Positions 48,182-58,957 of a stretch of 64,000 nt of DNA are shown here, piece by piece; within the stretch, counting starts at the first letter, position 1, and every line of letters starts with the position of its first letter. Origin of the DNA: Peribacillus sp. FSL P2-0133. Lineage in GTDB: Bacteria; Bacillota; Bacilli; Bacillales; DSM-1321. The notes below the pieces were generated by a model, which saw only the letters and a list, made by a program, of their open reading frames with translations, ran no database searches and was not told the origin of the DNA. The position numbers were made by a program, and so were the translations under genes. The DNA lies in NCBI RefSeq assembly GCF_037975445.1, contig NZ_CP150254.1, forward strand, positions 2,168,001 through 2,232,000. The letters are read 5' to 3'.

Positions 48182-49049
48182 CCCGACAAATTTCAAATAT
48201 TATGTAACACATAACCAAATAATGTTAAGTAGGTTATGATTAACAAGGTTATATTATGACTTTACAAGTAAATCATAACAGAAAAACAATCACTCTCTCA
48301 ATTGGTAAAATTGAAAAACAGATAATCTTGGTAAAGGTCATAAGTGATGATTATCTTATTATTCACATAAAAAACACTCTATATCCAGAGGATTTGAGCC
48401 GATTTTCTTAAAATAAAGAGGCTTTCGTTGATCAAGGGGTTGCTGCGGCAGCCGCTTTTCTCATTCGACACATAGTTTTTATGAACTTTTCATCAAACAA
48501 ATACTAAGAGAGATACTAAAAAGTGAAAGAACGGGATATTAGGTCTTTACAGGATGGTTCGATCGATTGAACCAGTTATGTCGCTTGGATGATTCTTGGA
48601 CACAGCGGAAAAATCAGTCTACCAATGCGCAAAAGCTAAAAATCCAGGAATGGAGTAGAGCAATAGATTTTTATATACTTCACTAGTAAGCCAATTTTCA
48701 ATAAATGTTGTAATAGGCCCATCCGTTGCTGGATGGGCTATTCAAATTTTATAAAACCCATGGATAAAATCAAAATCACGATTTGTGAGTAGGTATAATC
48801 TATAATATGGTAAAAGCCTAGTTTCACAATCGCTAGAAAACCAATCAAAAATTCAAAAATGAATTATTGGCATTTCGATGAATCCTCTAAAGATAGGCAT
48901 TATAACTGAATAAAATTCATTAATGAATTGACTGGTCTTAATACTAAGCGATTTTACACAAAAATGGGACTTGGCATGCAAGTTGCATAATAACTATAAG
49001 TATAAATCAAACATGCACGATAAGAAATTCGTTTATGTGCGGAGGGATA
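48182..49049. other. Intergenic, hairpins and possible debris, no intact gene
   Basis: ATAGGCCCATCC/GGATGGGCTAT hairpin at 48713-48741 and a GGTTGCTGCGGCAGCC hairpin near 48434. A coding-like stretch near 48530-48640 is interrupted by stops. No supportable gene. Confidence 0.45.
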
Positions 49050-50651
49050 ATGGTGCGAAAAACAATAAATAAACCATGGGAGCAATGGTATGTTGAAAGA
49101 ATGAAATCTATGAAGCTGCCGGAAATATCGGTCTATTCGCTGCTTGATATAACAGCAAGTAAGTATCCACACCATACAGCCATCATTTATGAAGACGAGT
49201 CAATGGATTATAAGAATCTAAAAATGCAGGTAGACAAACTTGCAGGTAAATGGAGAGAAATGGGCTTTGTTAAAGGTGAACGGATTGGTTTGATGATGGC
49301 CAACCACCCTTATTTCATAATCAGTTATTATGCTGCCCAGGCGCTAGGTCTGTTAGTTGTACAAATTAATCCCATGTATAAACCGCGGGAACTTTTGCAA
49401 ATTTTAATAGACTCGGATACCAAGAATATTGTATTTGACCAAACGGCCGCAAATACAATCGAAGAAACGAAAGCGATATATGAATTTGATGTTTACATTG
49501 ATACGGAAAATGATCAAAATGGCTCCTGTTCCCTTCAAACGATGATTCAAACCGGAGATGCCATTAAGAAGCCCGAAATGATAAACCCGTATGAAGATAC
49601 TGCAGTCATCCAATATACTGGCGGCACAACTGGGAAGATGAAGGGTGTCATGCTTACTCACTATAATTTAACCTCCAATGTAGTGCAGAGTTTTGAAATG
49701 TATGGGGATTCCCTGAAACCTGGTGAAGAAATCGTTTTGGCAGCTACGCCTCTTTACCATGTTTATGCCATGACAAGTGCGATGAATCTAGGTATCTATA
49801 TTGGAGCTGCCATCCTCTTATTTCCTAAATTCGAACTTCAAGATGTACTTGCAAAAATAAAAAAGTACCGTCCGACTTTCTTTCCAGGAGTTCCAAAGAT
49901 GTATAATGCTTTCGTCAATCATTCTGGAATTGAAAACTATGGACTGAATTGTTTAAAAAGTTGTTCTTGTGGATCGGCGCCCCTGCCGGTTGAAGTAATC
50001 AAGCGATTTGAGGAGCTGACAGGTGCCAAAATCGGAGAGGGTTTCGGTTTGTCGGAAGCTTCTCCTTCCACTCATCGTAATCCGCCATTTGGAATAAGGA
50101 AAATCGGAAGCATTGGCATCCCTTTTCCAGGCACGGACTGTATGATCATTGACGATGAAAATAATGAAGTGCCTAACACATGCGTCGGGGAGTTGCTCAT
50201 AAAAGGCCCGCAAATCATGAAGGGTTATTGGAATAACGAAGCAGAAACCAAATAGGCCTTACAGAATGACTGGCTATATACTGGCGATCTTGCGGTGATG
50301 GATGCTGAAGGATATTTCTATATAGTCGGCAGGAAAAAAGAAATGATCATCGTCGGCGGATTCAATATTTATCCGCAGGAGGTAGAAGGTGTTCTATATG
50401 AACATCCGGCAATAAAAGAGGCAGCTGTGGTGGGCATCCCCCATAAAGAAAAAGGCGAAATTGTGAAAGCATTCATCGTACCTAAAGAAAGCGCTTCCGT
50501 GGATCTTGAAGAAATAGAAGGATATTGTTATTCCCAATTGACTCCTTATAAAGTACCAAAAGTATTTGAATTGAGAAAAGAACTTCCGCGGAATACAGTG
50601 GGTAAACTATTAAAAAGATTGTTAGTTAAAGAAGAATTGGAAAAGGATTGA
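49050..50651 (+). pseudogene. Long/medium-chain acyl-CoA synthetase with internal amber stop
   Basis: ATG at 49050 follows GGAGGG. The frame encodes a complete ANL ligase of about 533 codons except for a TAG at 50253-50255. Before it: Y-T-G-G-T-T-G-K-M-K-G-V near 198 (P-loop) and G-F-G-L-S-E near 332. After it, in the same frame: W-L-Y-T-G-D-L near 411, G-R-K-K-E-M-I-I-V-G-G-F-N near 427 and the lysine motif R-N-T-V-G-K near 518. The intact paralog at 56389 reads T-A-T-A-L where this gene has T-K-stop-A-L. The stop truncates it before the C-terminal domain. A downstream ATG at 50298 has no ribosome site. Confidence 0.82.
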
Positions 50652-50738
50652 AAGAAGGGAATGTGGTTTCATTTATGAAACCTAAGTTGGATGGGTAGAT
50701 CAGTGTGTGAACAAAAATGAAGCAGGGGAGGGAATTAT

Positions 50739-52016
50739 ATGCGTTGGGTTGTTCTCATTCTATTATTCTTTGGAGCCGTCATCAATTTTGCAGATAAATC
50801 GATCGTGGGTCTCGCAGCTGTTCCCATCATGAAAGAATTCAATCTTAGCTATGCGGAGTGGGGTCTTGTTGGAAGCAGTTATTATTGGCTCTACCCAGTA
50901 ACAGGGATTTTTGGGGCAGCATGGGCTGATCGGCTGGGGGCTAAAAAAGTGCTTGGGTTCATCATGCTGACATGGACTGTTTTGCAATTCGGCGTTTTAG
51001 CCATCACCGCTCTTCCATTATTGATTCTATACAGGATTTTACTGGGCGCATTCGAAGGGCCTTATAGCCCAATCGCTTACAGTCATGCCGATAAGTGGTT
51101 TCCGCCGAAACTGAAAGGCTTTGCTAATTCGGTAGTGGTTGGCGGAGGAACCGTTGGTGCAATGATCGTGGCACCGATCCTCGTTTCTTTAATTACGATA
51201 TTCGGCTGGAAAGCTGCCTTTGCCGCCCTTGGCGGCGCAAGCCTTGTTTGGTTCTTCCTCTTTCAATTTTTAACAAAGGAAAATCCAGTTGAAGTATATG
51301 AAAACGTACAAAAGAAAAAGAAAGTGAAACTAGACAAAATTAAAGTGAAAGACTTTTTGCTGCTACTCGCATCACCTACTGCTTTGTTTACTACGCTTGC
51401 ATATTTTTCAACGTATATTTTAGTTGTTTGGTTTTCTGTTTGGCTCCCGATTTATTTAGTGGAAGCCGTAAAAATGACTCCAGGTCAAATGGGAACCAGT
51501 GTTGCGATAATCGGAGTCGTTTCCGTATGTATTTATATGGGTGTTTCGATGGTGTCTGATCATTTATTCAAGAAGAATCAGAATTGGCGGTCATCGAGGG
51601 TATTTGTCGTCGCGGGCGCTATGATTCTTGGTGCATTGTTCTTTTCCTCAATCATGCTATTTCAAAATCCAATCTGGGTGATAGTCGCCATGTGTTTAGC
51701 AAAGGGCCTTACATATGCAATTTTACCGATCGGACCAACGATCATGATTAATGAAATGCAAGAGCGGGGGGGATTGATGACAAGCATCCTAACATCATCA
51801 GGAAATATAGCAGGCATTATTGCACCTCTATTAACTGGCTATATCATAAGTTTAGCAGGAGGAAATGAATTATTGGGATATAATTTATCGATATTGTTCA
51901 TGGCCATCCTTGTCCTGGCTTTTGGCATCCTGTTTGCGATATTCGTTAAACCAGCCAAATCAAAAGGGAAACATAAAAATAAAAGTTCGGATAACTTTGA
52001 TCTTAAGTCCTCATAA
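50739..52016 (+). CDS. MFS transporter, anion:cation symporter-like
   Basis: 425 residues with about 12 hydrophobic segments and a highly basic C-terminal tail; ATG at 50739 after AGGGGAGGG. MFS motif A-like segment D-R-L-G-A-K-K after helix 2, and R-I-L-L-G-A-F-E-G-P-Y-S-P near 105, which is typical of the ACS subfamily that imports organic anions such as hexuronates, phthalate or aromatic acids. In this operon it probably supplies the carboxylate activated by the CoA ligases. Confidence 0.82.
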   Translation: MRWVVLILLFFGAVINFADKSIVGLAAVPIMKEFNLSYAEWGLVGSSYYWLYPVTGIFGAAWADRLGAKKVLGFIMLTWTVLQFGVLAITALPLLILYRILLGAFEGPYSPIAYSHADKWFPPKLKGFANSVVVGGGTVGAMIVAPILVSLITIFGWKAAFAALGGASLVWFFLFQFLTKENPVEVYENVQKKKKVKLDKIKVKDFLLLLASPTALFTTLAYFSTYILVVWFSVWLPIYLVEAVKMTPGQMGTSVAIIGVVSVCIYMGVSMVSDHLFKKNQNWRSSRVFVVAGAMILGALFFSSIMLFQNPIWVIVAMCLAKGLTYAILPIGPTIMINEMQERGGLMTSILTSSGNIAGIIAPLLTGYIISLAGGNELLGYNLSILFMAILVLAFGILFAIFVKPAKSKGKHKNKSSDNFDLKSS

Positions 52017-52109
52017 GCAAGGGGACAACTAGCTTACATTCAATGAAACTAGTGAAATGAAGGAATGCCCTCAACTGGGTGTGAAAAAAGGAAAAGGAGC
52101 GGATGGGAA

Positions 52110-53282
52110 ATGAATAGAGATGCCGTCATAGTTTCTGCAGTTCGAACAGCAATTGGAAAACAGGGAGGTGCACTTGCATCGGTTCCCGCACACGCATTTG
52201 GAGCAGAAGTGATGAAAGAAGCCATAAAACGAGCGAATGTCGAACCCCTAATGATAGATGATGTAATCATGGGGAATGTGTTAAGCGGAGGTGGAAACAT
52301 TGCCAGGTTAACGGCGCTGGAAACAGGCCTCTCGATTCATCTTCCCGGACTGACTGTCGACCGTCAATGCGGCTCGGGAATAAATGCTGTCAACTTGGCT
52401 GCACAAGCGATCCGGGCAGGCGAAGGTGATGTCTATATCGCCGGTGGGGTCGAGAGCATGAGCAGGGCGCCATACTTGATGGATCGCCCGGAAAAAGCAT
52501 ACAATGCAAAGCCACCGCAGTTCAGAAAATCCCGGTTGTCCCCAAAAGAGATTGGCGATCCCCCGATGGGAATCACGGCTGAAAACTTAGCGGAAAAATA
52601 TGAGGTCAGCAGGGAAGAACAAGATGAATTTGCATTACAAAGCCAAAAAAATATGGCCAGAGCCGTGGAAGAGGGCCGTTTTAATGAGCAAATTGCGCCT
52701 ATTCACATTCCCGTCAGAAAAGGCGACGATATTGAATTTAAATTGGATGAACATCCACGTCCGCAAATAACGAAAGAAGGGCTAGCCAAATTAGCACCTG
52801 CGTTTTTAGAAGGCGGTTCCGTGACTGCGGGCAATAGTTCGGGATTGAATGATGCCGCATCGGCCCTGGTCATAATGTCGAGGGAAAAAGCGGTGGAATT
52901 GGGGATTAAACCTTTGGCGAAGATCAGGGCACAGGCTGTTGCAGGGGTAGATCCAAATTATATGGGAATAGGACCTGTTCCCGCTATAAGAAAGGTAATG
53001 GGAAAATCAGGGCTTTCCTTAAATGAAATGGACATCATTGAAATTAATGAAGCCTTCGCCGCTCAAGTCATTGCTTGTAATAGGGAGCTTGATATGAATC
53101 CCGCAAGAGTGAATGTGAACGGGGGAGCCATTGCACATGGACATCCACTAGGTGCGACGGGTGCCATCCTCATTACGAAAGCGGTTTATGAATTGAAGCG
53201 TTCTGCCGGAAGGTTTGCTCTAATTACGGCTTGCATTGGAGGCGGGCAGGGAATTGCTACGATAATTGAACGTGAAGCCTGA
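52110..53282 (+). CDS. Acetyl-CoA C-acyltransferase (thiolase) 1
   Basis: ATG at 52110 follows AAAAGGAGCGG; an in-frame ATG at 52065 has no site. 390 residues. Thiolase triad: C in R-Q-C-G-S-G near 87, H in N-G-G-A-I-A-H-G-H-P near 347 and C in A-C-I-G-G-G-Q-G near 377. Degradative thiolases cleave 3-ketoacyl-CoA with CoA. It is the first of two paralogous thiolases in the operon. Confidence 0.92.
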   Translation: MNRDAVIVSAVRTAIGKQGGALASVPAHAFGAEVMKEAIKRANVEPLMIDDVIMGNVLSGGGNIARLTALETGLSIHLPGLTVDRQCGSGINAVNLAAQAIRAGEGDVYIAGGVESMSRAPYLMDRPEKAYNAKPPQFRKSRLSPKEIGDPPMGITAENLAEKYEVSREEQDEFALQSQKNMARAVEEGRFNEQIAPIHIPVRKGDDIEFKLDEHPRPQITKEGLAKLAPAFLEGGSVTAGNSSGLNDAASALVIMSREKAVELGIKPLAKIRAQAVAGVDPNYMGIGPVPAIRKVMGKSGLSLNEMDIIEINEAFAAQVIACNRELDMNPARVNVNGGAIAHGHPLGATGAILITKAVYELKRSAGRFALITACIGGGQGIATIIEREA

Positions 53283-53420
53283 TTTTGTAAGAGTGAAGAC
53301 TCTAATTTACCAGAATACAATGAATTCCATTGAATGATTAGATGATAACAGCCCCATATGCCCTATGAAGAAAACTTATAAATGGTTACTTATGAACATA
53401 CCTAAGGAGGGAATAAACTG

Positions 53421-54569
53421 ATGACAATCACTTTAACCAAGGAAATGCAGCAAATGAAGGAAATGATCCGTAATTTTGTTGAAAGGGAAGTGGAGCCGTA
53501 CGCGATACAAATAGAAGAAGAAGATGCTATCCCGGAGCATTTGGTGGAAAAAGCAAAAGAGCTTGGCTTATTCGGGATAAGCATTCCCGAACAATACGGT
53601 GGAATTGGCTTGAATGCTGTTGGAAAGGCTACCGTATTAGAGCAGTTAGGAAGGACCCATAATGGATTTGTTTCATTAATAAGTGCCCACACCGGGATTG
53701 GCAGTACAGGTCTTGTTAAGCTTGCATCCGAACATTTGAAAAATAAATATTTGCCTGAAATGGCAGCAGGCACGAAAATTGGCGCCTTTGCTTTATCTGA
53801 ACCAGGAGCGGGATCTGATGCAACCAATTTGGCAACAAGTGCAGAAAAGAAGGGTGATTACTGGGTGATGAACGGGACGAAACATTTCATCACGAATGGG
53901 CCGATAGCTGATGTTTATACCGTATTTGCTATAACGGATAAAGATAAAGGAGCAAAGGGAGGGATTACAGCTTTTTTAGTAGAAAGAGATTTTCCTGGTT
54001 TAATTGTCGGCAAAAAGGACAAAAAAATGGGGTTAAGGGGATCATATACCTCACAGGTCATTTTCGAGGATTGTATCATACCTGAAGAAAATGTTATCGG
54101 CGAAGTTGGAATGGGATATATCTCTGCCCTGAAAATTTTAGGTGAAGGGCGTGTAGGTTTGGCTGCAAGATCAGTGGGATCAAGTGGTAAATTGATTGAA
54201 TTATCAGCCAAATATGCAAAAGAGCGCATTCAATTCGGCAAACCAATTGCGGACAACCAAGCGATTCAATGGATGCTTGCTGATATGGCAACCGAAACGG
54301 AAGCCGCAAGAGCATTGACGATGATGGCGGCACAAAAGATTGATGAAGGAAAAAAAGTGATCAAGGAAGCATCAATGGCAAAGCTGTTCGCTTCAGACGT
54401 TTTTAATCGGGTCGCGGATAAAGCGGTCCAGATTCATGGCGGAATGGGATATATGGCTGAATATCCAGTTGAACGTTTTTATCGGGATGCCCGCATAACG
54501 AAGATCTATGAAGGAACGAATGAAATCCAACGTTTAATCATAGCAAGGAATGTCTTGGAAGAGTGTTAA
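53421..54569 (+). CDS. Acyl-CoA dehydrogenase
   Basis: 382 residues; ATG at 53421 after AAGGAGGG. Three-domain ACAD: the N-terminal helical part to about 110; [10 protein letters not shown] near 124 (FAD site) and [12 protein letters not shown] near 150; C-terminal F-G-K-P-I near 269 and the catalytic-base region Y-E-G-T-N-E-I-Q-R near 363, with glutamate in the short-chain enzyme position. Oxidises acyl-CoA to enoyl-CoA, passing electrons to ETF. Lies between the two thiolases. Confidence 0.92.
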   Translation: MTITLTKEMQQMKEMIRNFVEREVEPYAIQIEEEDAIPEHLVEKAKELGLFGISIPEQYGGIGLNAVGKATVLEQLGRTHNGFVSLISAHTGIGSTGLVKLASEHLKNKYLPEMAAGTKIGAFALSEPGAGSDATNLATSAEKKGDYWVMNGTKHFITNGPIADVYTVFAITDKDKGAKGGITAFLVERDFPGLIVGKKDKKMGLRGSYTSQVIFEDCIIPEENVIGEVGMGYISALKILGEGRVGLAARSVGSSGKLIELSAKYAKERIQFGKPIADNQAIQWMLADMATETEAARALTMMAAQKIDEGKKVIKEASMAKLFASDVFNRVADKAVQIHGGMGYMAEYPVERFYRDARITKIYEGTNEIQRLIIARNVLEEC

Positions 54570-54639
54570 TTTCTTACTGTTTTATTCGTGCAGGTACTCT
54601 TTTGCCTATGAATCTGGAATTTCAAGGAGGAGGAACGAA

Positions 54640-55824
54640 ATGGGAGAAGATATCGTAATCGTTAGTGCTGTTCGAACACCGATTGGAAGGTACGGTGGAG
54701 TATTTAAAGAGATTAGTTCAGGTCATTTGGCGAGCATAGCCATCAAAGAAGCGATCAAGCGAGCGAATATTGTAGCAGAACAAGTGGATGAAGTCATTTT
54801 CGGGGAGGTTAGGCAAACGACCGAATCCTCGAATGTCGCGAGAGTGGCAGCTCTGCGCTCAGGGATTCCCGATTCTGCACCGGCTTTTACGGTAAACCGG
54901 TTATGTGCATCTGGAATGCAGGCCATCACCTCAGCAGCACAGCAGATAAGCTCAGGTCAAGCAAATATAGTCGTTGCCGGCGGTACGGAAAGCATGAGCC
55001 GCGCACCGCTTTATTTAAGAAGTGCCCGTTTTGGGGGAGACAGGACCAAGCTAGTGGATTCTAATACTGAAGCAGGACAGCAGCCTCAAGAAATTTACGG
55101 AAAAAGTTTGGGGATGGGAATCACCGCTGAAAATGTCGCACAACGATTCAGCATTTCCAGGGAAGAACAAGATGCCTTTTCAGTGGAAAGTCAACGAAGA
55201 GCGGCGCAAGCGATAGAACAAGGAAAGTTCAAAGATGAGATCGTTCCTGTTCAAGTCTCTGACAGGAAGAGTACGGTTACCATTGAAACGGATGAATATC
55301 CACGTCCCGAAACCACAATGGAAAAACTTGCAAGCTTAAAACCGGCATTCATGGAAAACGGAACCGTCACTGCAGGGAATGCTTGTGGCCGTAATGACGG
55401 GGCTGCTGCAGTGGTATTAATGAAAGCTAGTGAAGCGAAACGTTTACAAATACAACCACTCGCAAAGATTGTAGATTGGGCGACTGCGGGAGTTTCGCCT
55501 GAAGTGATGGGAATTGGTCCAGTACCAGCCGTCGAAAAACTTATGGAGCGCACCGGGAAAAAAGTAGAGGACATTGGGCTTTTCGAATTAAATGAAGCGT
55601 TCGCTTCACAGGCATTGGCAGTAATCAGGGATTTATCGCTAGATGAAAACAAAGTTAATGTAAATGGGGGAGCGATCGCTCTTGGACACCCAGTCGGATC
55701 GACGGGCGCACGGATCGTGACAACGCTAATATATGAACTGATTCGCAGGAAAGAAAGATATGGTGTTGCTACACTTTGTGTTGGCGGCGGACAGGGAATG
55801 GCTATCATGATTGAAGCCGTATAG
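54640..55824 (+). CDS. Acetyl-CoA C-acyltransferase (thiolase) 2
   Basis: ATG at 54640 follows AAGGAGGAGG; the frame runs back to 54550 inside the previous gene's end. 394 residues. Active-site motifs: N-R-L-C-A-S-G with cysteine near 89, G-G-A-I-A-L-G-H-P with histidine near 351 and L-C-V-G-G-G-Q-G near 381. Paralogous to the thiolase at 52110 but clearly diverged, suggesting different chain or side-chain preference. Confidence 0.91.
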   Translation: MGEDIVIVSAVRTPIGRYGGVFKEISSGHLASIAIKEAIKRANIVAEQVDEVIFGEVRQTTESSNVARVAALRSGIPDSAPAFTVNRLCASGMQAITSAAQQISSGQANIVVAGGTESMSRAPLYLRSARFGGDRTKLVDSNTEAGQQPQEIYGKSLGMGITAENVAQRFSISREEQDAFSVESQRRAAQAIEQGKFKDEIVPVQVSDRKSTVTIETDEYPRPETTMEKLASLKPAFMENGTVTAGNACGRNDGAAAVVLMKASEAKRLQIQPLAKIVDWATAGVSPEVMGIGPVPAVEKLMERTGKKVEDIGLFELNEAFASQALAVIRDLSLDENKVNVNGGAIALGHPVGSTGARIVTTLIYELIRRKERYGVATLCVGGGQGMAIMIEAV

Positions 55825-55910
55825 GCCAACGATTATGGAGTGGAAACCCTATACGTTTCTGCTCCTTTCCGTATATAGGTTGAATCGTGCCAAAGTGAGG
55901 GGGAGGAAGA

Positions 55911-56315
55911 TTGCCTGTTGAAGTGGAAGATATTCGGAATCAATTCGAAAGTAGTGCATTCTTTTCACATATAGGTTTTGAAATCATTCGATTTGAAGAG
56001 GGGAATGTTACTATAAAGTTGAACATAGAAGAACATTTGCTTAATGTTAATGGAACACTGCACGGCGGTATTCATGCTACCATGCTGGATACCATTCTAG
56101 GAATGGTGACTCGTTCCGTTACCAAATCCAAAGTCGTGACGACAAGCTTAACTGTACATTATTTAGCCAGCATATCGAGCGGGGAACTATTTGCGGAAGC
56201 AAAAGTCCTTCAAAAAGGATACAAAATTGCCTTTACTGAAGGAGAAATAAAAGATACTGAAGGCAACACAATTGCAAAGGGCACAGGAATTTTTAAAATC
56301 ATTCGTGATAAATGA
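55911..56315 (+). CDS. PaaI-family hotdog thioesterase
   Basis: TTG start at 55911 with GGGGGAGGAAG upstream; 134 residues, the usual size. Hotdog-fold motif N-G-T-L-H-G-G-I-H-A-T-M-L-D near 44-57 with the conserved H-G-G and the helical aspartate. Hydrolyses acyl- or aryl-CoA thioesters, releasing CoA from dead-end intermediates. Member of the acyl-CoA operon by strand and spacing. Confidence 0.87.
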   Translation: MPVEVEDIRNQFESSAFFSHIGFEIIRFEEGNVTIKLNIEEHLLNVNGTLHGGIHATMLDTILGMVTRSVTKSKVVTTSLTVHYLASISSGELFAEAKVLQKGYKIAFTEGEIKDTEGNTIAKGTGIFKIIRDK

Positions 56316-56388
56316 GGCAAGGATGATCAAGTTGGCTGACAAATGACTATGCTCCATTTTAATAGAAAAGAATGAGGTGTGAAAAAAA

Positions 56389-57987
56389 TTGACTAGAACT
56401 TGGCATGGATTTTATCCGAAAGAAACTCCTGCTGAAATTGACATTCCAGTATTGTCATTATATGGACTCCTTGAACGTTCAGCCCGACTTTATCCAAACT
56501 GCAAAGCCGTAATAGACGGGGATCGGGAAATGACATATATGGAATTAAAGGATGCCTCAGATCGTTTTGCTGTGAATTTAGACAACCGTGGATTTCAAAA
56601 AGACGATCGTATAGCAATCATGCTGCCAAATTGTCTAGAATATATCATTGCCTATTATGCCATTCATCGTTTGGGAGGTGTGGTCGTTCAAGTGAACCCG
56701 CTGTATCAGTCGAGTGAATTGGATTATATATTACAGGATTCCGAAGCCAATTGGTTCATTGGGCGTGAGGAACAACGGGAAAAATTATTGCTAACAAGTT
56801 TTTCTGATAGGTTAACGTTCATACCAGCCGACCAATTAATGGAAACGGGAACGAGTTTATCAAGGAAAGGTAAGGAACTTCCTGCTCTGGCCATCGATCC
56901 GAAGGAAGCTGTGGCTGTACTTCAATATACAGGGGGGACTACAGGGAAATCAAAAGGGGTCATGCTCACGCATTTTAATTTGATCTCGAATGTTTATCAA
57001 GACTTTGCCTTTACGGCAAATGCCCTTCAACTCCAAAGGCCTGGGGAACGGATGCTTGGATTGACCCCATTATTCCATGTGTTTGGTAATGGACGATTGA
57101 ATAGTGCCATATATGCCGGATCGACTTTTATCACATTAGAGAAATTTGAAATAAACAAGGTGGTGGATTTGATTCGAACACATCGGCCAACGATTTTTCC
57201 AGGTGTCCCGACCATGTATATTGCTTTACTGAATCACCCGGATTTAACGGCGGACGATTTAAGCTGCTTTAAGTACTGCAGTTGTGGTTCAGCCCCGCTC
57301 CCGATAGAAATCATTCATCAGTTCGAAAAAAAATTACGGGTTACAATATTGGAAGGATTTGGAATGTCAGAAACTTCACCCACTACCCACCGCAATCCAG
57401 TCATAGGACAGAAAAAACCAGGAAGTATCGGAATTCCATACCCAAATACCGACGCTAAAATCGTCGACTTAAAAACAGGCATTGATGAATTGCCAGCAGG
57501 TGAAAGAGGAGAACTGATCATTAAAGGTCCGCAAGTAATGAAGGGATATTGGAAGAATTCAGAGGAAACAGCAACGGCTTTGCGGGATGGATGGCTTTAC
57601 ACTGGGGATATCGCGACGATGGATGAAGAAGGATATTTCTATATCGTAGGCAGGAAGAAAGATATGATCATTGCAAGCGGTTATAATGTTTATCCAATCG
57701 AAGTTGAAGATATTATTTATCAGCATCCAGCCGTAAAAGAGACATGTGTATATGGGGTTCCGGATTCATACCGTGGGGAAACGGTAAAAGCGGCCATTGT
57801 CTTAAAGAAAGGAAAGTCAGTCCCGGAGCAGGAAATCAGGGAGTTTTGCGTGCAACGATTGGCCAGATACAAAGTGCCGCGAAGTTTTGAGTTCAGGGAA
57901 CAACTGCCAAAATCAGCTGTAGGGAAAATATTGCGCAGAATATTAATGGAGGAAGTAACACAGAACCCTACTGTCGGGGAGAGATAA
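56389..57987 (+). CDS. Long/medium-chain acyl-CoA synthetase (intact paralog)
   Basis: TTG start at 56389 after GAGGTGTG; 532 residues. P-loop Y-T-G-G-T-T-G-K-S-K-G-V near 183, G-F-G-M-S-E near 324, Y-T-G-D-I near 404, hinge G-R-K-K-D-M-I near 420 and C-terminal lysine in K-S-A-V-G-K-I-L-R near 512. Activates a carboxylic acid to its CoA ester. Paralog of the interrupted gene at 49050; possibly the one that keeps the pathway working. Confidence 0.9.
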   Translation: MTRTWHGFYPKETPAEIDIPVLSLYGLLERSARLYPNCKAVIDGDREMTYMELKDASDRFAVNLDNRGFQKDDRIAIMLPNCLEYIIAYYAIHRLGGVVVQVNPLYQSSELDYILQDSEANWFIGREEQREKLLLTSFSDRLTFIPADQLMETGTSLSRKGKELPALAIDPKEAVAVLQYTGGTTGKSKGVMLTHFNLISNVYQDFAFTANALQLQRPGERMLGLTPLFHVFGNGRLNSAIYAGSTFITLEKFEINKVVDLIRTHRPTIFPGVPTMYIALLNHPDLTADDLSCFKYCSCGSAPLPIEIIHQFEKKLRVTILEGFGMSETSPTTHRNPVIGQKKPGSIGIPYPNTDAKIVDLKTGIDELPAGERGELIIKGPQVMKGYWKNSEETATALRDGWLYTGDIATMDEEGYFYIVGRKKDMIIASGYNVYPIEVEDIIYQHPAVKETCVYGVPDSYRGETVKAAIVLKKGKSVPEQEIREFCVQRLARYKVPRSFEFREQLPKSAVGKILRRILMEEVTQNPTVGER

Positions 57988-58037
57988 GCAGTTCATTTAT
58001 CGTTAGGGTTTCCATCATATTTTTATAGACTATAAAA

Positions 58038-58836
58038 CTACTTTCCTTTTAGCGGAATTTCAAATGAAGTCCCCTCCACCAATAATTCATGAGACTCACC
58101 ATCCGCTATATCATCGGTAGTGAATGAAAAGGAATCGAGCCGATCGAAGTTTTCCTCGGGATCAACCAATAAGCCAATTGTGCCTTTTCTTGTTTCTCCT
58201 GGTTGGTAATCTGATCGGCTTACTTTTTTTGTCCCCATAAAAGTATCTCCGGAATGGATGAAAGTTTTAGAAGGCACATCATATGTAAGATCATCATTGA
58301 AAGTAACATTTTCCATGCTGAAGAACTGAAGTTCCTTCGAATCTTTATTTTCCACAGAATAAGTTATCTCTAGATAGGAAACCTCTTCATCAATATCCGT
58401 TTTAGACAACGCAGCCTTTTGATCGATTTCCTCCATGGATAAATTCTCTTTATAATATATCGAATAGGCCTCTTCAAAACTCAATCCCGTATAGGATTTA
58501 AGCTCCTCCTTTATTTCATCTGTGAGTGAAGACAATTGAATCCTACGGATATCCTTGATTGTGATGACCATGGGTGCCAATTCAAATGACTCATTAATGG
58601 ACTTCGTTTCTAGCAATGTGAAGGTTCCCCAATTTTTTTGGCGAACCTTATCGCCGACTTTTTTTAGATGGGTCCCGCCATATTCCTGCACCTCAGGAAT
58701 TTTGGACTCCTTGGCTTCCGCTTTTTTCCCTTTTTCAGTTTTATCGCTCCCGAAATAATTGAAGGCAATTACACTTAAACAAATAAGCAATAATCCAACA
58801 ATTGCTGAAATGATCCATCGTTTACGGATACTTCAT
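58038..58836 (-). pseudogene. Membrane-anchored extracellular protein, frameshifted near its start
   Basis: A good start (AAGGAGTG then ATG at 58836) reads M-K-Y-P and stops at once. If one of the two G at 58826-58827 (plus strand) is removed, it reads M-K-Y-R-K-R-W-I-I and continues into the long frame: a transmembrane helix at about residues 7-27, then about 235 extracellular residues, acidic, rich in beta-type stretches (Y-L-E-I-T-Y-S-V-E-N-K-D). No catalytic motif; resembles the DUF4352-like, Ig-fold, telokin-type exported proteins of Bacillus only in general form. The open frame itself begins at a TTG (58790) within the helix. Function unknown. Confidence 0.6.
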
Positions 58837-58924
58837 CACTCCTTGTCTTAAACCATTGATGTCATAAACTATAATATACCATTTTTTTGCAAATGGCGAG
58901 ATTGGGTAACTGAAGAAATTAAAA

Positions 58925-58957
58925 GGCATGAGCCCGGTAGATTTCCTGGTTCATGCC
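58925..58957. repeat. Hairpin related to 41906-41941
   Basis: GGCATGAGCCCGG and GGTTCATGCC arms. It shares GCATGA-x-CCCGGTA and GGTTCATGC with the terminator at 41906. Confidence 0.5.

Noticed and set aside
55251..55829. 192-codon minus-strand ORF
   Set aside because: Shadow of thiolase 2; composition follows the antisense of thiolase codons.
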